The position numbers were made by a program, and so were the translations under genes. A DNA stretch of 64,000 nt from Leptospira johnsonii (GTDB lineage: Bacteria; Spirochaetota; Leptospiria; Leptospirales; Leptospiraceae). The notes under the pieces are model-generated. The model made no database searches. It was not told where the DNA came from and was given only the letters and a program-made list of their open reading frames with translations. Each line of letters starts with the position of its first letter. Positions within the stretch are counted from its first letter, which is position 1. Of this stretch, positions 10,365 through 20,059 are shown in pieces. Where the stretch lies: contig NZ_BFAY01000011.1 of NCBI RefSeq assembly GCF_003112675.1, positions 806,001 to 870,000 of the forward strand. Direction: 5' to 3'.

Positions 10365-11934
10365 ATGGCCCTCCGGTTAGTACTGGGGTCTTGTCAAAGT
10401 TTTCGTGTGGAGGAGGAGAAGGAATAGTCCACTCCAAGGTTTTTCCTCCGAAAGGATTGTTTCCTGCTTCTTTTCCTTTCAGAAGTGCATAGATCACTCC
10501 GAAAAGTCCGACCAAGAATCCTGTTCCGATCAACCAAGATCCGAAAGTGGACATTTGGTTTAATTCGGTGAATGTAGGAAGATAATCGTAGTATCTACGA
10601 GGCATACCCATATTTCCCAAAATGAATTGAGGGAAGAAGGTAACGTTAAATCCGGAGAAGATAAAGACCCAGGAAATTCTTCCGGTCAGGTCGCTATAAA
10701 TTTTTCCGGTAACTTTAGGGAACCAGTAGATCAATGCTCCCATAAGAGCCATCAGAGTTCCACCAACCATCACGTAATGGAAGTGAGCCACAACGAAGTA
10801 AGTATCATGGAAGTGAACGTCCATACCGGTAGAAGCCAGATATACGCCTGTCAAACCACCGATTGTGAATAAGAACATGAATCCGATCGCGAATAACATC
10901 GGAGCATCCAAACGGATACTTCCTTTATACATGGTCGCAATCCAATTGAACAATTTGATCGCTGTAGGAACTCCTACAAGCATTGTGATGAAGGAAAATA
11001 AAATCCCTGCAAACTCAGATTGTCCGGAAACGAACATATGGTGTCCCCAAACTAAGAAGGAAACCCCAGCGATCGCTAAGGAAGAGTAAGCAATTGCAGT
11101 ATAACCGAAGATGATCTTACGAGAGTAAGTTGCAACTAACTCGGAGATCACTCCCATCGCAGGAAGGATCATGATATAAACTGCTGGGTGAGAATAGAAC
11201 CAGAAGAAGTGCTGGAATAGTACCGGATCTCCTCCCAACTGAGGATCAAAAATCCCCACTCCAAGAGTTTTCTCTGCAATGAGTAAAAGCAGAGTGATCG
11301 CAAGAACCGGAGTTGCCAATACTTGCAGGATCGCAGTTGAGTAAAGCGCCCAAACCATGAGAGGAATTCTGTTCATGGTCATTCCAGGTGCTCTCAGTTT
11401 ATGAGTGGTAACGATGAAGTTCAAACCAGTCAAGATCGAGGAGAACCCGATGATGAATACTCCAAGAACCATCGGGATCACTCCCAGACCGGTCTTAATG
11501 GAAGAATACGGGGTGTAGAAGGTCCAACCGGTATCTACGTTTTCCAAGAAGAGAGTGGAACCAGTGATCGCAGCACCGATCATCAGCATGTACCAGCTCA
11601 TCAAGTTCAATCTTGGGAAAGCTACGTCTTTTGCTCCGATCATAATCGGAAGAACGAAGTTTCCGAAAATTGCAGGAATCCCTGGAACGATCACCATGAA
11701 CACCATAATGGCTCCATGGTAGGTCATCATTCTGTTATAAACGTCTGCGGAAAAAAGAGTTTTTCCCGGTGTGAATAATTCTGCGCGAACTAATAAAGCG
11801 AAAACTCCTCCTAAAAAGAAGAAGCTCATGATCGCGATAAAGTACATGATCCCGATACGCTTATGATCTAAGGTCGTAAGCCAGGACCAAATCCCCTTTT
11901 GGTGATTCAGGTAATTATGTTGCTCGTGGGCCAT
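10351..11934 (-). CDS. ctaD: Cytochrome c oxidase subunit I
   Basis: A 527-aa haem-copper oxidase catalytic subunit with about 12 membrane helices. Haem a and a3/CuB ligands are visible in [31 protein letters not shown] (with H-P-x-V-Y, the His-Tyr crosslink site), WGHHMFVSG (CuB histidines) and [16 protein letters not shown]. The YSHPAVY motif and the K-channel region indicate an A-type, cytochrome-c-using enzyme. Together with subunits II and III it reduces O2 to water at the cytoplasmic membrane. It starts 11 bp after the CoxII stop codon. Confidence 0.97.
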
Positions 11935-11945
11935 TGTCCGTAATC

Positions 11946-12971
11946 CTATTTAAGCGTCTTAATGAATTCGATGATGTCCTTGATCTCTTCCTCTTTGATC
12001 CTTCCTTGGAAAGAAGACATCGCAGGAGGGAATCCAGCTACGATCTTAGCTGTAGGAACAAGGATGGATTGTTTGATATAAGCGTCGTCCGCAACAACGG
12101 AAGATCCGTCTGCGAAGTCTCTCTTATTACCATAAAGACCTTTGAAGCTCGGTCCAACAATCCTGGATCCGTCGATGGAGTGACATCCGCTACATCCAAG
12201 GCTTCCCTTGAAAAGAGCTTCTCCTCTTTCCGCAGGTCCTTTGTTGTTAGCGCCAGCATTTGCTGCGATTTTCTCGGCCTGCCAAGCAGCGAATTGCTCG
12301 CCGTCCACCACACGAATCGTAGCCATCATATTGGAGTGTTTGGTTCCACAATACTCAGTACAGAAAACTGTGAAGTCACCTTTCTCGATCGGAGTGAAAG
12401 TGAAAGTAGTCCTTCTGCCAGGAACCGCATCCATTTTGTTCCTGAATGCAGGAACATAGAAACTATGAAGAACGTCATCAGAGGTAAGAATGAAACGAAT
12501 AGTTTTACCTACTGGAACTACTACGATCTCAGGCTTGAGAAGAGTAGAATCCGGATCATTTTCCACTAACTTTTTATCTGTTGGGCTATTGATCTCGATA
12601 TCATTCGCGTATTTGAAAGTCCATGCCCACTGGCGAGCAGTTACGTGAACTTCAACATCGCCTTTTTCGCCGACTCTGCGAAGATCATGAAACACACTCC
12701 ATCCCCAAGCAAAGATGATCATCATGATCACGAAAGGTATGAAAGACCATAAGAACTCAGCAAGAGTATTGTGCGTGATGTACGCACTTTTTTGGTCTTC
12801 AGTTTTTCTTCTATACTTGAAAATGAATATTACCATTCCCCCAATGAGAATGATAAAAGAGATAAGGCCCGAAACAAGAAGAAAGATATAGAGGTTATCT
12901 ACATCTCCCGATTCTTTTGTCGCTGGAACCGGCATGAAGCTTGTCGCCGTAATAAAAGAGAACCAGTTCAT
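11946..12971 (-). CDS. ctaC: Cytochrome c oxidase subunit II with fused cytochrome c
   Basis: A 341-aa protein. Two membrane helices near the N-terminus ([38 protein letters not shown]) precede the periplasmic cupredoxin domain. The CuA site is visible: [11 protein letters not shown] and [13 protein letters not shown] (two Cys, His, Met, with the Glu). After it, residues about 250-341 form a cytochrome c domain with the haem motif CSGCHSIDG and a distal Met in PPAMSSFQG. This caa3-type fusion lets the enzyme carry its own electron donor. AAGGAG is present 14 bp before the ATG. Confidence 0.96.
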   Translation of the reverse strand: MNWFSFITATSFMPVPATKESGDVDNLYIFLLVSGLISFIILIGGMVIFIFKYRRKTEDQKSAYITHNTLAEFLWSFIPFVIMMIIFAWGWSVFHDLRRVGEKGDVEVHVTARQWAWTFKYANDIEINSPTDKKLVENDPDSTLLKPEIVVVPVGKTIRFILTSDDVLHSFYVPAFRNKMDAVPGRRTTFTFTPIEKGDFTVFCTEYCGTKHSNMMATIRVVDGEQFAAWQAEKIAANAGANNKGPAERGEALFKGSLGCSGCHSIDGSRIVGPSFKGLYGNKRDFADGSSVVADDAYIKQSILVPTAKIVAGFPPAMSSFQGRIKEEEIKDIIEFIKTLK

Positions 12972-12997
12972 CGGATCGAAATCACTCCTTCCTTTTT

Positions 12998-13843
12998 TTA
13001 TACTGTACTAGACGAGTTTTGTTTCTTCCAAAAGCGGAATAAGAACGCTGTAAGGATAACGACAGTGAGAAAACCGCCGATTCGCATGATATTGAATGCG
13101 TATAATGTATACCTATTTTTGGATGGATCAAATTGGAAGCAAAAAAGGGCAACGCTGTCAGTCAAATCGCCGATTTTACCGTTTCCAGCCTCAACGAGAG
13201 ATAATCTCAGGGTCCTTTCATCCATTGGAATCCCTTTTAAGTATCTGGAAATTTGTCCATCCGGGGTGATCACATAGGCTACAGAAACATGTACCCATTG
13301 ATCGTTATAAGGATTCCATTTGTATGTAAAACCCAAGCTGGAAGCTAAAGCCTTTATTTCAGGATCATATCCGGTTAAAAAACTCCAGCCGGAACCGTCC
13401 CCTCTTCCATAATCTTTCACATAAACTTCTTTTTTCGCTTTCGCAAGATCAGGTTTTTCTTTCGGATCAAAACTCACTGCTACGTAATTGAACTCTTTTC
13501 CGACTTCTAAGTTTAATTCTTTGAGTGAGGCTGAGATCTCATTTAGATAAAGACTGCAGAGTGTGGGACATCTATAATACACTAAGGTAAGAAGAAGTGG
13601 CTTTCCTTCTTTCAGATAATCGCCTATGCGGACTTGTTTACCTTGTTCATCCACGAAAGATAAATTGGTATCTATATGATTTCCTAATTTTTCTTCCAAA
13701 CCTACACCTTCGAGCTCGGCAGGAACCGTATGAGCAGGTAATTCTCTTTCGGTATCGAAGGATAAAACGGATAAGAATGGTAAGAAAAGAATAAGAGCCG
13801 CAGCTATTTTAGAAAAGCACTGCGGATGATTGGAGGAGAACAA
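12998..13843 (-). CDS. SCO1/SenC copper chaperone for CuA assembly
   Basis: A 281-aa thioredoxin-fold protein. The N-terminus has a signal or anchor helix (IAAALILFLPFLSVLSF). The copper-binding motif is CPTLC in YYRCPTLCSLYLNEI, and the distal His is in DQWVHVSVAYVITPDG. A second hydrophobic stretch near the C-terminus (IGGFLTVVILTAFLFRFWKK) would anchor the protein again. Sco proteins deliver copper to CuA of oxidase subunit II, which agrees with the coxII gene directly downstream (26 bp). The start is a TTG at 13843. Confidence 0.9.
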   Translation of the reverse strand: MFSSNHPQCFSKIAAALILFLPFLSVLSFDTERELPAHTVPAELEGVGLEEKLGNHIDTNLSFVDEQGKQVRIGDYLKEGKPLLLTLVYYRCPTLCSLYLNEISASLKELNLEVGKEFNYVAVSFDPKEKPDLAKAKKEVYVKDYGRGDGSGWSFLTGYDPEIKALASSLGFTYKWNPYNDQWVHVSVAYVITPDGQISRYLKGIPMDERTLRLSLVEAGNGKIGDLTDSVALFCFQFDPSKNRYTLYAFNIMRIGGFLTVVILTAFLFRFWKKQNSSSTV

Positions 13844-13867
13844 GATTCTTATTCCCGGATTCTTTCC

Positions 13868-14029
13868 TTACTTCGCCGCTGCCGAAGTGTTAGAAGGAAC
13901 TACTTCGTTATAATCTTTAACACCCTTGTGAAATGCAGTGAGATAAACGAAATAAAGAATGTTTGCGGCCAATACGACCACGAATGTCCAAAAACCTGCC
14001 TTGTTGTAATGGTCTCCGTTTTGGCTCAT
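13868..14029 (-). CDS. Small single-helix membrane protein, first gene of the cox operon
   Basis: A 53-aa frame found by hand: ATG at 14029, TAA ending at 13868. The sequence begins MSQNGDHYNKAGFWTFVVVL and continues AANILYFVYLTAFHKGVKDY; the tail is NEVVPSNTSAAAK. It has one membrane helix (about residues 13-31) and an AGGAG ribosome-binding site 7 bp before the ATG. It lies 24 bp upstream of the Sco gene on the same strand. Small one-helix proteins accompany many Cox operons (subunit IV-like or assembly factors), so an oxidase-related role is likely; I cannot assign a family. Confidence 0.75.
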   Translation of the reverse strand: MSQNGDHYNKAGFWTFVVVLAANILYFVYLTAFHKGVKDYNEVVPSNTSAAAK

Positions 14030-14194
14030 GGAATGACTCCTAAAGTATCAAAAAAAAACGTTTCACTTTTATAAAAAGCGAAAGATACCAACCAGTTTTG
14101 GAGACCTGTCCTTTTTTTGAAAGCGTTTTTGCTTTTCAGTCTTTTCATACGTTTAGAACCGACATAAAAAGCTTCTATCCTTAGGTCGGGCACC

Positions 14195-14208
14195 AGAACG
14201 CTCGTTCT
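14195..14208. promoter_or_regulatory. Inverted repeat AGAACG-CT-CGTTCT (candidate operator)
   Basis: A perfect 6+2+6 palindrome in the cox/ctaA divergent gap. The core GAACG-NN-CGTTC recurs before the FabD-like gene (40261) and, with one mismatch, before the 3-hydroxyacyl-CoA dehydrogenase gene (22839). The short palindrome with a 2-bp spacer suits a TetR-type dimer, which is inference. Confidence 0.5.
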
Positions 14209-14233
14209 TTAGAATCTTCAATTTTTCTTCGCA

Positions 14234-14248
14234 TGAGAATTAGTCTCA
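14234..14248. promoter_or_regulatory. Inverted repeat TGAGA-ATTAG-TCTCA upstream of ctaA
   Basis: A perfect 5+5+5 inverted repeat about 105 bp before ctaA. The size and A/T-rich centre resemble Fur-superfamily boxes, but the match is loose. It may also be a chance palindrome. Confidence 0.25.
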
Positions 14249-14351
14249 GATCAAAATTAACACTTCCAATTTTCAGACATCAAATCTCTTGCCCCAAATC
14301 AGTCGCGCTCAAGTATGGTAAAGGAGAGTTCGGATTCTCCGAAAAAACAGA

Positions 14352-15290
14352 ATGATTGCGTCTACTTATTCTCATTTCAGAAAGTTTTCTCTCTTTCTGG
14401 TTCTTTATTCAGTTTTAATTTTTCTAAATTTATTGTATGGGCCTCTTGTCCGAGCTACTGATTCCGGACTTGCTTGTCCTGATTGGCCTTTTTGTTTCGG
14501 TAAAATTTTTCCGGACTTCGACTTTAATATTTTTATGGAAGTTGGACATAGATATTATTCCGGATTTTTAGGAATTGTCCTTATCGCAGGCGCAATCTGG
14601 ACTGCAATTGTTCCCGAATTAAGAAAACCTTTCTTAGGTTATTTTATCCTAGGGATCTTACTTATCGCTTCTCAAGTTACATTGGGAGGTTTGACTGTTC
14701 TTCTTTCTTTAGATCCTGCGACTGTAAATCTGCATTTATTGAATGCGATCTTGTTTTTGCTCTGCATAGTTACCGCTACGTTTAAAGCTCACAATCTAGC
14801 AAAATTTACAGATTCAAATGAGTTTTTAACTAAACAAAGTTTATTGCAGAAGGATCAGATCCCTCTTCTGATCGGAGTATTATTAATATTCTTCCAAATC
14901 ATCTTAGGGGGAAGGGTAAGTTCCAACTACGCAGGACTTGCATGTTTAGAATTCCCGACTTGTAATGGAGAATGGATCCCTTCCGTTCCGGAACCTAAGA
15001 CACAGATCCAGGTACAACACAGATTGGGCGCTTATTTGGTAACATTTTACGTTCTTCTAATAAACCTTTATGGAATATTTAAAGGATTCTCTGCAGAAAC
15101 AAAAAAATACGTGAGAACGGCGATCGTTCTTCTGGTTATGCAGATCGGATTGGGAGTTGTGAACGTATACATGAAACTCCCGAAATTAGTGACCGCAGCT
15201 CATACTGGAGTCGCCATTCTTCTTTTCTTATCCGTTTATGCAGTTTGGGTGCAGAGAGCCTCAGAGCTTTCTAAGAGTAAGGTTTCTTAA
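14352..15290 (+). CDS. ctaA: Haem A synthase (COX15/CtaA)
   Basis: A 312-aa membrane protein with about eight helices in two similar four-helix halves. Each half carries the family signature: [18 protein letters not shown] with a haem-ligand His in [14 protein letters not shown], and [20 protein letters not shown] with [13 protein letters not shown]; a further His lies in [13 protein letters not shown]. The paired Cys residues (CPDWPFC; CLEFPTC) are those of CtaA. The enzyme oxidises haem O to haem A for the oxidase encoded divergently. It precedes ctaB by 5 bp. Confidence 0.93.
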   Translation: MIASTYSHFRKFSLFLVLYSVLIFLNLLYGPLVRATDSGLACPDWPFCFGKIFPDFDFNIFMEVGHRYYSGFLGIVLIAGAIWTAIVPELRKPFLGYFILGILLIASQVTLGGLTVLLSLDPATVNLHLLNAILFLLCIVTATFKAHNLAKFTDSNEFLTKQSLLQKDQIPLLIGVLLIFFQIILGGRVSSNYAGLACLEFPTCNGEWIPSVPEPKTQIQVQHRLGAYLVTFYVLLINLYGIFKGFSAETKKYVRTAIVLLVMQIGLGVVNVYMKLPKLVTAAHTGVAILLFLSVYAVWVQRASELSKSKVS

Positions 15291-15295
15291 ATAGA

Positions 15296-16165
15296 ATGAA
15301 TAATTTTTTCTCAGACTGGAATCAAATGATCAAACCAAGGGTAAGCTCCCTGGTTTTAGCTACTGCTGTGCCTGGTTTATATCTCGGTTCTCCTTCAGCA
15401 CCTAGTACACTTCTGGTCTTTATGACAATGCTCGGGACTTTTTTGATGTCTTCCGCATCTTTCATTTTCAACCAGATCTTAGAAAAGGACAGAGACGCTA
15501 AAATGAAACGGACTGCAAATCGTCCGATCCCCGCAGGAAGGATCAGTAAGGCGCAAGCTTGGATCGTAGGATTTGCGATGACTTTTGCGGCTTTTTGGGT
15601 TTTGTATTATTTTGCAAATCTGCTGACTGCGACATGTGCGTTTGCTGCACTTCTCGCTTATGTTTTTCTTTATACAATACTCTTAAAACCAAGAACACAT
15701 CAGAATATCGTAATAGGCGGAGTGGCAGGCTGCGTAGGACCTCTGATAGGTTATGCTGCCGTCAGTAATTCTTTGCCGTTACCTGCTTGGATCTTGTTTT
15801 TGATGATCTTTCTCTGGACTCCGGCTCATTTCTGGGCACTTGCCATCTTTTTAAAAGAAGACTATAGCGATGCGAATTTTCCTATGCTGCCTGTTGTAAA
15901 AGGTGTGAAGGAAACTGGACGTTCTATTTTGTTTTATACTGTTCTTTACGTAGGATCTGTGATCGCGTTCTATTGGGCGGAGCCTTCCATGGGTTGGTTG
16001 TATATGATCTCTTCGGTGGCGTTGAGCATTTCTATACTTTACCTTTCCGTAAAATTATTTCAGAATCCTGAGCCTAAATTCGCGAGAGGATTTTTCTTCT
16101 TCAGTATTTTACACTTGTTTTTGATCAATATTTTAATTCTGATCGACCATTCGATCCCTGCCTGA
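15296..16165 (+). CDS. ctaB: Protohaem IX farnesyltransferase (haem O synthase)
   Basis: A 289-aa UbiA-superfamily prenyltransferase with about nine membrane helices. The first aspartate-rich motif is [19 protein letters not shown] and the second is [17 protein letters not shown]; both bind Mg-farnesyl diphosphate. It attaches a farnesyl group to haem b, making haem O for CtaA. It forms an operon with ctaA (5-bp gap) and supplies the haem A needed by the adjacent Cox operon. Confidence 0.95.
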   Translation: MNNFFSDWNQMIKPRVSSLVLATAVPGLYLGSPSAPSTLLVFMTMLGTFLMSSASFIFNQILEKDRDAKMKRTANRPIPAGRISKAQAWIVGFAMTFAAFWVLYYFANLLTATCAFAALLAYVFLYTILLKPRTHQNIVIGGVAGCVGPLIGYAAVSNSLPLPAWILFLMIFLWTPAHFWALAIFLKEDYSDANFPMLPVVKGVKETGRSILFYTVLYVGSVIAFYWAEPSMGWLYMISSVALSISILYLSVKLFQNPEPKFARGFFFFSILHLFLINILILIDHSIPA

Positions 16166-16281
16166 ACCCATAAGTTTTCCAACTCCAGTTCGGATATAAT
16201 TTATTTAGGGAAAATTTTCCTTTACGTTAAATCCGGTTTTCTGCTCAAAAAATTTCACTTCACTTTTTAAACCTTTCAGAG

Positions 16282-16309
16282 TTGACAGTCGCTTAAGAGC
16301 GTATAGATT
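16282..16309 (+). promoter_or_regulatory. Possible sigma-70 promoter before the M48 peptidase gene
   Basis: TTGACA at 16282-16287 is a perfect -35 hexamer, and TAGATT at 16304-16309 lies 16 bp later as a weak -10; TATAGA at 16302-16307 is a better hexamer but with 14-bp spacing. The start codon is 24 bp further on. Confidence 0.35.
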
Positions 16310-16332
16310 TCTCTCCTCAAGAGGTTTTTCCC

Positions 16333-18339
16333 ATGATCAATCTTTCGAATTCGGTTCGCCCTTATGTCCTGAAACTATTGGTGGTTTTAGGCTTAATATC
16401 ATTTTCGGGCTCTTCAATTTTTTCTCAGAATAAACCGGGAGAATTCGACGCGGAATTGTATGCACAGTTGGTAAGACAAAGTAATGTGCAGTTCACGAAT
16501 CTAATCAAATCCAAGACCGTGCTTACGGATCATAAAGGTTGGAAGAAGCCGATTGACAAAGCATTCGGTAAACTTTCTAAAAACTCCGGAAATCCTCCTT
16601 TTCCTCTAGTTTATAAAATTGTGAAAGAGCCAAGCTTCAACGCATTCGCAATGGCAGGTGGACAATTCTGCATTCACTCTGGTGCCTTAGATTCACTCGA
16701 TGAGATCATCAAACAAAAAGAAGCGGATGCCGCTCAGAAGTTGGACTTCCATCGGGAAAGATATATCGCGGGAGTATTGTCTCACGAGTTAGCTCACTTC
16801 TATAACAGACATGTTTTCAACAGTGTGAAAAAGTTTTACGCGCTCAAAGACGAGCCCTCTGGAAAAGCATTTTTAGAAAATAGCAAATTCTCTCAAGAGC
16901 AAGAGTTAGATGCGGACCAGACAGGATTATTCTTATTGGATAAGGCAGGTTACGGCGGCGACTTCATGCTCGTCACTCTCCAAACCTTAAATGAAGTGGA
17001 GCAATCTTATAAAGAAGCATTAGCATCTTCTAAAGCAGATAAAACCAGACCGGAACTGATCGGCTCTCATTATTTCTCCAGCCACCCTTCTCCAAATGAA
17101 AGGTTGTCCAGACTCAAGACGGATAAACAAGAATTGTATAGCTTCTTAGCTAAGATGGAAAAAACTTTCGATGATATCCAGCTGGGAAGAAACTTAGATG
17201 AAGCAAGATCCAACTTAGAAGACGGGCTTAAAAAATTCCCTGAAAACACTTTCTTGAGTAAAGCACTCGCAGTTTGTATGCACAAGATCTGGATGGCGAC
17301 CGCTTCTAACGAAGAATTAAAATTAAAACCTGTATTGGACATGCCTTCCTTTAGAGACACTATGGTGTTTCCTCCGGATAAAAGTAAACGTGCAGTTATG
17401 AGGATCGTTCCCGGAAACGAAGCGGCTTATAATCGTGCACTCAAAGCATATAGAGAAGTAATCATAAAAACGGATGATCCATATTTTCTTTCTAACTATG
17501 CAGTCTTACTTTCTTATTCCGCGGACGAAAAAGATCTGGATGTTGCGGTAAGCGTAGCCAACAAAGCTTTCCAAGCAGAAGGAACTGTTTCTCTAGCAAA
17601 TAACTTGGGAGTAGTCCTATTCTGGACAGACAAAAGAGAAGAAGCGAAAGAACTTTTCAATCGCCTCGCACTGTCAATCGACCAAAAGATCAGAACTCTT
17701 GCTTCTCAAAGTGGGAACAATCCTCAGATCGCTCAATATCTAAGGACGATAGGCCAATCCACGGCTCAGAAGCAACAAGTAGATCCTGACTATATCTATG
17801 AGAACTTTACTCCTATCTTGAATATCGCGTTGGTAGAATCTTATTCTGCAGTAGATCCTAAATCCAAAGGACTCGCTAATTATTATCTTACCAATTATGA
17901 TTCTACTTCCGGTTGGGCAAAGGTTCTAGCAAAGATCCATTCAATAGAACTTACAGCTCCTACTCCTGCTAACGAAGTGAATGCTTTTAAAGTTGGTGGG
18001 GTTGGTCCTGGCGACAAGTTAGAAGACCTATTGAAAAACTGGGGAAAACCTACACGTATCAAAACGGATAAAAAAAGCGGTCTGGAATATTTCGAATATG
18101 ATAACAAAGAGACAGCGTTTATCTTAGATATGGGAACAGTAGTGCAGGTGAATGTAGTCGGAGATGCAAGCCCAGGCTTAGGACAAGGAATTACAGTTGG
18201 ATCTTCTAAACCGGCTGCAGAAAAACTATTGGGTTCTAAGTACAGAAAACAAGGTGATTATCACGACTACTACGAAAAAGGAAAAGCTTTCGTGAAGTAT
18301 AATAAACACGGAAAGATAGATCTTTTAGTGGTTCAGTGA
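16333..18339 (+). CDS. Exported M48-family metallopeptidase with TPR and BamE-like regions
   Basis: A 668-aa protein with an N-terminal signal peptide (LLVVLGLISFSGSSIFSQ). The M48 zinc site is HELAH in GVLSHELAHFYNRH (about residues 151-155), with the third ligand in the EQELDADQTG helix downstream. Residues about 290-460 look like helical TPR-type repeats, as in BepA-like periplasmic proteases. The C-terminus (about 553-668) holds two short BamE/SmpA-like units: GVGPGDKLEDLLKNWGKPTR and GITVGSSKPAAEKLLGSKYR. A role in outer-membrane protein quality control is likely by analogy with BepA. The last 15 bp overlap the convergent DUF457-like gene. Confidence 0.82.
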   Translation: MINLSNSVRPYVLKLLVVLGLISFSGSSIFSQNKPGEFDAELYAQLVRQSNVQFTNLIKSKTVLTDHKGWKKPIDKAFGKLSKNSGNPPFPLVYKIVKEPSFNAFAMAGGQFCIHSGALDSLDEIIKQKEADAAQKLDFHRERYIAGVLSHELAHFYNRHVFNSVKKFYALKDEPSGKAFLENSKFSQEQELDADQTGLFLLDKAGYGGDFMLVTLQTLNEVEQSYKEALASSKADKTRPELIGSHYFSSHPSPNERLSRLKTDKQELYSFLAKMEKTFDDIQLGRNLDEARSNLEDGLKKFPENTFLSKALAVCMHKIWMATASNEELKLKPVLDMPSFRDTMVFPPDKSKRAVMRIVPGNEAAYNRALKAYREVIIKTDDPYFLSNYAVLLSYSADEKDLDVAVSVANKAFQAEGTVSLANNLGVVLFWTDKREEAKELFNRLALSIDQKIRTLASQSGNNPQIAQYLRTIGQSTAQKQQVDPDYIYENFTPILNIALVESYSAVDPKSKGLANYYLTNYDSTSGWAKVLAKIHSIELTAPTPANEVNAFKVGGVGPGDKLEDLLKNWGKPTRIKTDKKSGLEYFEYDNKETAFILDMGTVVQVNVVGDASPGLGQGITVGSSKPAAEKLLGSKYRKQGDYHDYYEKGKAFVKYNKHGKIDLLVVQ

Positions 18340-18873
18340 TCGATCCTTAAGAAAAAACCTTCTAATCAAAATACCGGTCCCGGAAACCAAAATCGCCGGG
18401 ACCCAAATATATAAAAGTTCAGACTGGACCACAACCCAACCTCTTGCCGTAAAAAAGTTTTTAGGACCGATAGGAGAAACTCGGATCGGTCTATATTCAA
18501 AAAAGATCCTTTCGGAACTCCAAGGAACGAAGAAGCCAACTCCTAAACCACCTGTGGTCATCGCATCCAACACTCCGTGAGAAACTGCAGATACAAAAAG
18601 AAATAAAAAAATAGTAAACCAGCTTGCTTTCAGTTTGGTCCTGAAGAATGCCACGATGCAGGACATTACCAAGGCAAATAAAATAGAATGCGTAAATCCT
18701 CTATGACCCCAGTCACTCTCATACGGGATCCCGAATTTAAAAGCAACCACGTCGAAATCAGGAAGAATAGAGAAGAATATTCCAAAAATGGCAAGTATTG
18801 CTGGGATTTTCTTTTTTCCGAAGAAAAAGAAGAGCGAAATTGGAACTGCTGGGTGGGAGAATATAGTGGCCAT
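18325..18873 (-). CDS. Membrane-bound metal-dependent hydrolase-like protein (YdjM/DUF457 family)
   Basis: A 182-aa membrane protein with about four helices. It carries the family's metal-ligand pattern: an N-terminal His (FSHPAVP), SILPDFDVVAF, WGHRGFTHSILFA and SHGVLDAMTTGG. Family members resemble LexA-regulated YdjM of E. coli; the reaction is not known. It overlaps the convergent M48 peptidase gene by 15 bp at the 3' ends and lies 13 bp downstream of the 3D-domain gene on the same strand. Confidence 0.8.
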   Translation of the reverse strand: MATIFSHPAVPISLFFFFGKKKIPAILAIFGIFFSILPDFDVVAFKFGIPYESDWGHRGFTHSILFALVMSCIVAFFRTKLKASWFTIFLFLFVSAVSHGVLDAMTTGGLGVGFFVPWSSERIFFEYRPIRVSPIGPKNFFTARGWVVVQSELLYIWVPAILVSGTGILIRRFFLKDRSLNH

Positions 18874-18886
18874 TATTTAATCCGGA

Positions 18887-20059
18887 TCAAGTCCTGCAAC
18901 GAACCAAACTTCCATCTTTGCGGAAAAATATCCTCATCTCCATTCCCTTCTCCGGAGCCTGGGCATGATAATCCAATTTGCATTCGGACTCAGAAGGAGA
19001 GAAAGGATTTCGTGGAAGTTTTTCCTTAGGGCACCAGAATCTTTCCTTTTCGGAACTGTACAATTTCCAATCGGAAGGATAGAGAGGATGGATCCCCGCA
19101 TCTAAAAATAGGTTCCTGGAAAGCTCCTGAGGTTGGTAAGGACTTCCACCTCCATGGACTCCTACGAACATATCCACTCTATCATCTCTGATGTACAGAG
19201 GCGATCCTGTATCATTTAAGCAGAAGTACCCGTCATGATACTTTCCATTCTGCATTTTGATTTTCTTCTCTTTGATTTTGGGGATATAAGCCAATGTACC
19301 GATCACCTTTGACTTATTGCAGGAAGAAATTTTAGTCCCGATCTTCTCGCATAGATCCTTAAAACTCACAGCCAAGGTCCTGTAAGGAAACACCTGGTAA
19401 TTGTATCCCGCACCCCAACCCCATTCTAGATCGTAGAGTTCGTATTTTCCTTCTCCTGCAAAATGGTATTTCTTCCCGTCCTTTGCGATCCCGCTTCCTT
19501 CCCAACGTACTTGCTCTAAGAATGTAGCGGACGCTCTGCCGATTTCTTTTCCAGAAGGAGAATATGCGGCCACTTCCGTTCCGGGAAAGGCTTCTTCCAA
19601 TGCTAAATGATAATACGTAGGATAATAGGCTCCTAAACTCGTTGGTTGGAATTCCGACAAACGTTCTAGATCTTCTTGGGAGAGAAATCTTTCTAAAGGC
19701 TTTGGAGAATGATCCAGGGAGGTCTGCATGGGTCGAAACGTATGCTGGTAGGCCAGAGGTTTCAAATTGGTCCTTGGATAGATGCAGGAATCTTTAGAGC
19801 GACGTATCTTTGAGGTTTCGGACTTGGTAAATGGATCTTCTAAAATAACTGCTTCTCCGTGAAATACACGGATACTTTGTTCCTTTTCGGGAAACTTACA
19901 TTCACAACCTTCCGGAGAGTTAATGCAGAGTACTTTTGCATAAACCGGAGGAGCGTTTTGGCTGAATTGAGAACTGGAGAATAGGGATAAGAGTAAAATG
20001 CAGAGTAATATCCCGCTCCCAGAAGGGAGCGGGACCAGTTTCTTCAGAAAAAAGAGCAA
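18887..20059 (-). CDS. Exported 3D-domain protein (MltA-type C-terminal domain)
   Basis: A 390-aa protein with a signal peptide (ILLCILLLSLFSSSQFSQ). Residues about 225-330 fit the 3D domain of MltA and related peptidoglycan-active proteins: YRTLAVSFKDL, then VIGTLAYIPKI, then YFCLNDTGSPLYIRDDRVDM followed by FVGVHG, with the DTG and D catalytic-site aspartates. Cys pairs at the N-terminus (CINSPEGCEC) are unusual. A cell-wall lytic role is inferred. The start is a TTG that overlaps the stop codon of the lysine-rich gene (TAATTG), with GGAG upstream. A 10-bp hairpin lies inside the first codons. Confidence 0.6.
   Translation of the reverse strand: MLFFLKKLVPLPSGSGILLCILLLSLFSSSQFSQNAPPVYAKVLCINSPEGCECKFPEKEQSIRVFHGEAVILEDPFTKSETSKIRRSKDSCIYPRTNLKPLAYQHTFRPMQTSLDHSPKPLERFLSQEDLERLSEFQPTSLGAYYPTYYHLALEEAFPGTEVAAYSPSGKEIGRASATFLEQVRWEGSGIAKDGKKYHFAGEGKYELYDLEWGWGAGYNYQVFPYRTLAVSFKDLCEKIGTKISSCNKSKVIGTLAYIPKIKEKKIKMQNGKYHDGYFCLNDTGSPLYIRDDRVDMFVGVHGGGSPYQPQELSRNLFLDAGIHPLYPSDWKLYSSEKERFWCPKEKLPRNPFSPSESECKLDYHAQAPEKGMEMRIFFRKDGSLVRCRT
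20011..20034. repeat. GC-rich hairpin in the start region of the 3D-domain gene
   Basis: TCCCGCTCCC (20011-20020) and GGGAGCGGGA (20025-20034) form a perfect 10-bp stem with a 4-nt loop. It falls 26-49 bp after the stop of the lysine-rich gene and within codons about 9-16 of the 3D-domain gene. No T-run follows in either direction, so it is a poor terminator but a strong potential block to ribosomes. Confidence 0.55.

Larger units (their letters stand above)
14030..14351. promoter_or_regulatory. Divergent control region between the cox operon and ctaA
   Basis: 322 bp without a convincing gene. It must contain the promoters of the cox operon (leftward) and ctaA-ctaB (rightward). Two inverted repeats stand out: AGAACGCTCGTTCT at 14195-14208 and TGAGA-ATTAG-TCTCA at 14234-14248. 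I cannot place -35/-10 boxes with confidence. Confidence 0.5.

Noticed and set aside
14233..14355. 40-codon frame overlapping the ctaA start
   Set aside because: No ribosome-binding site and no protein-like features; kept only as a low-interest observation.
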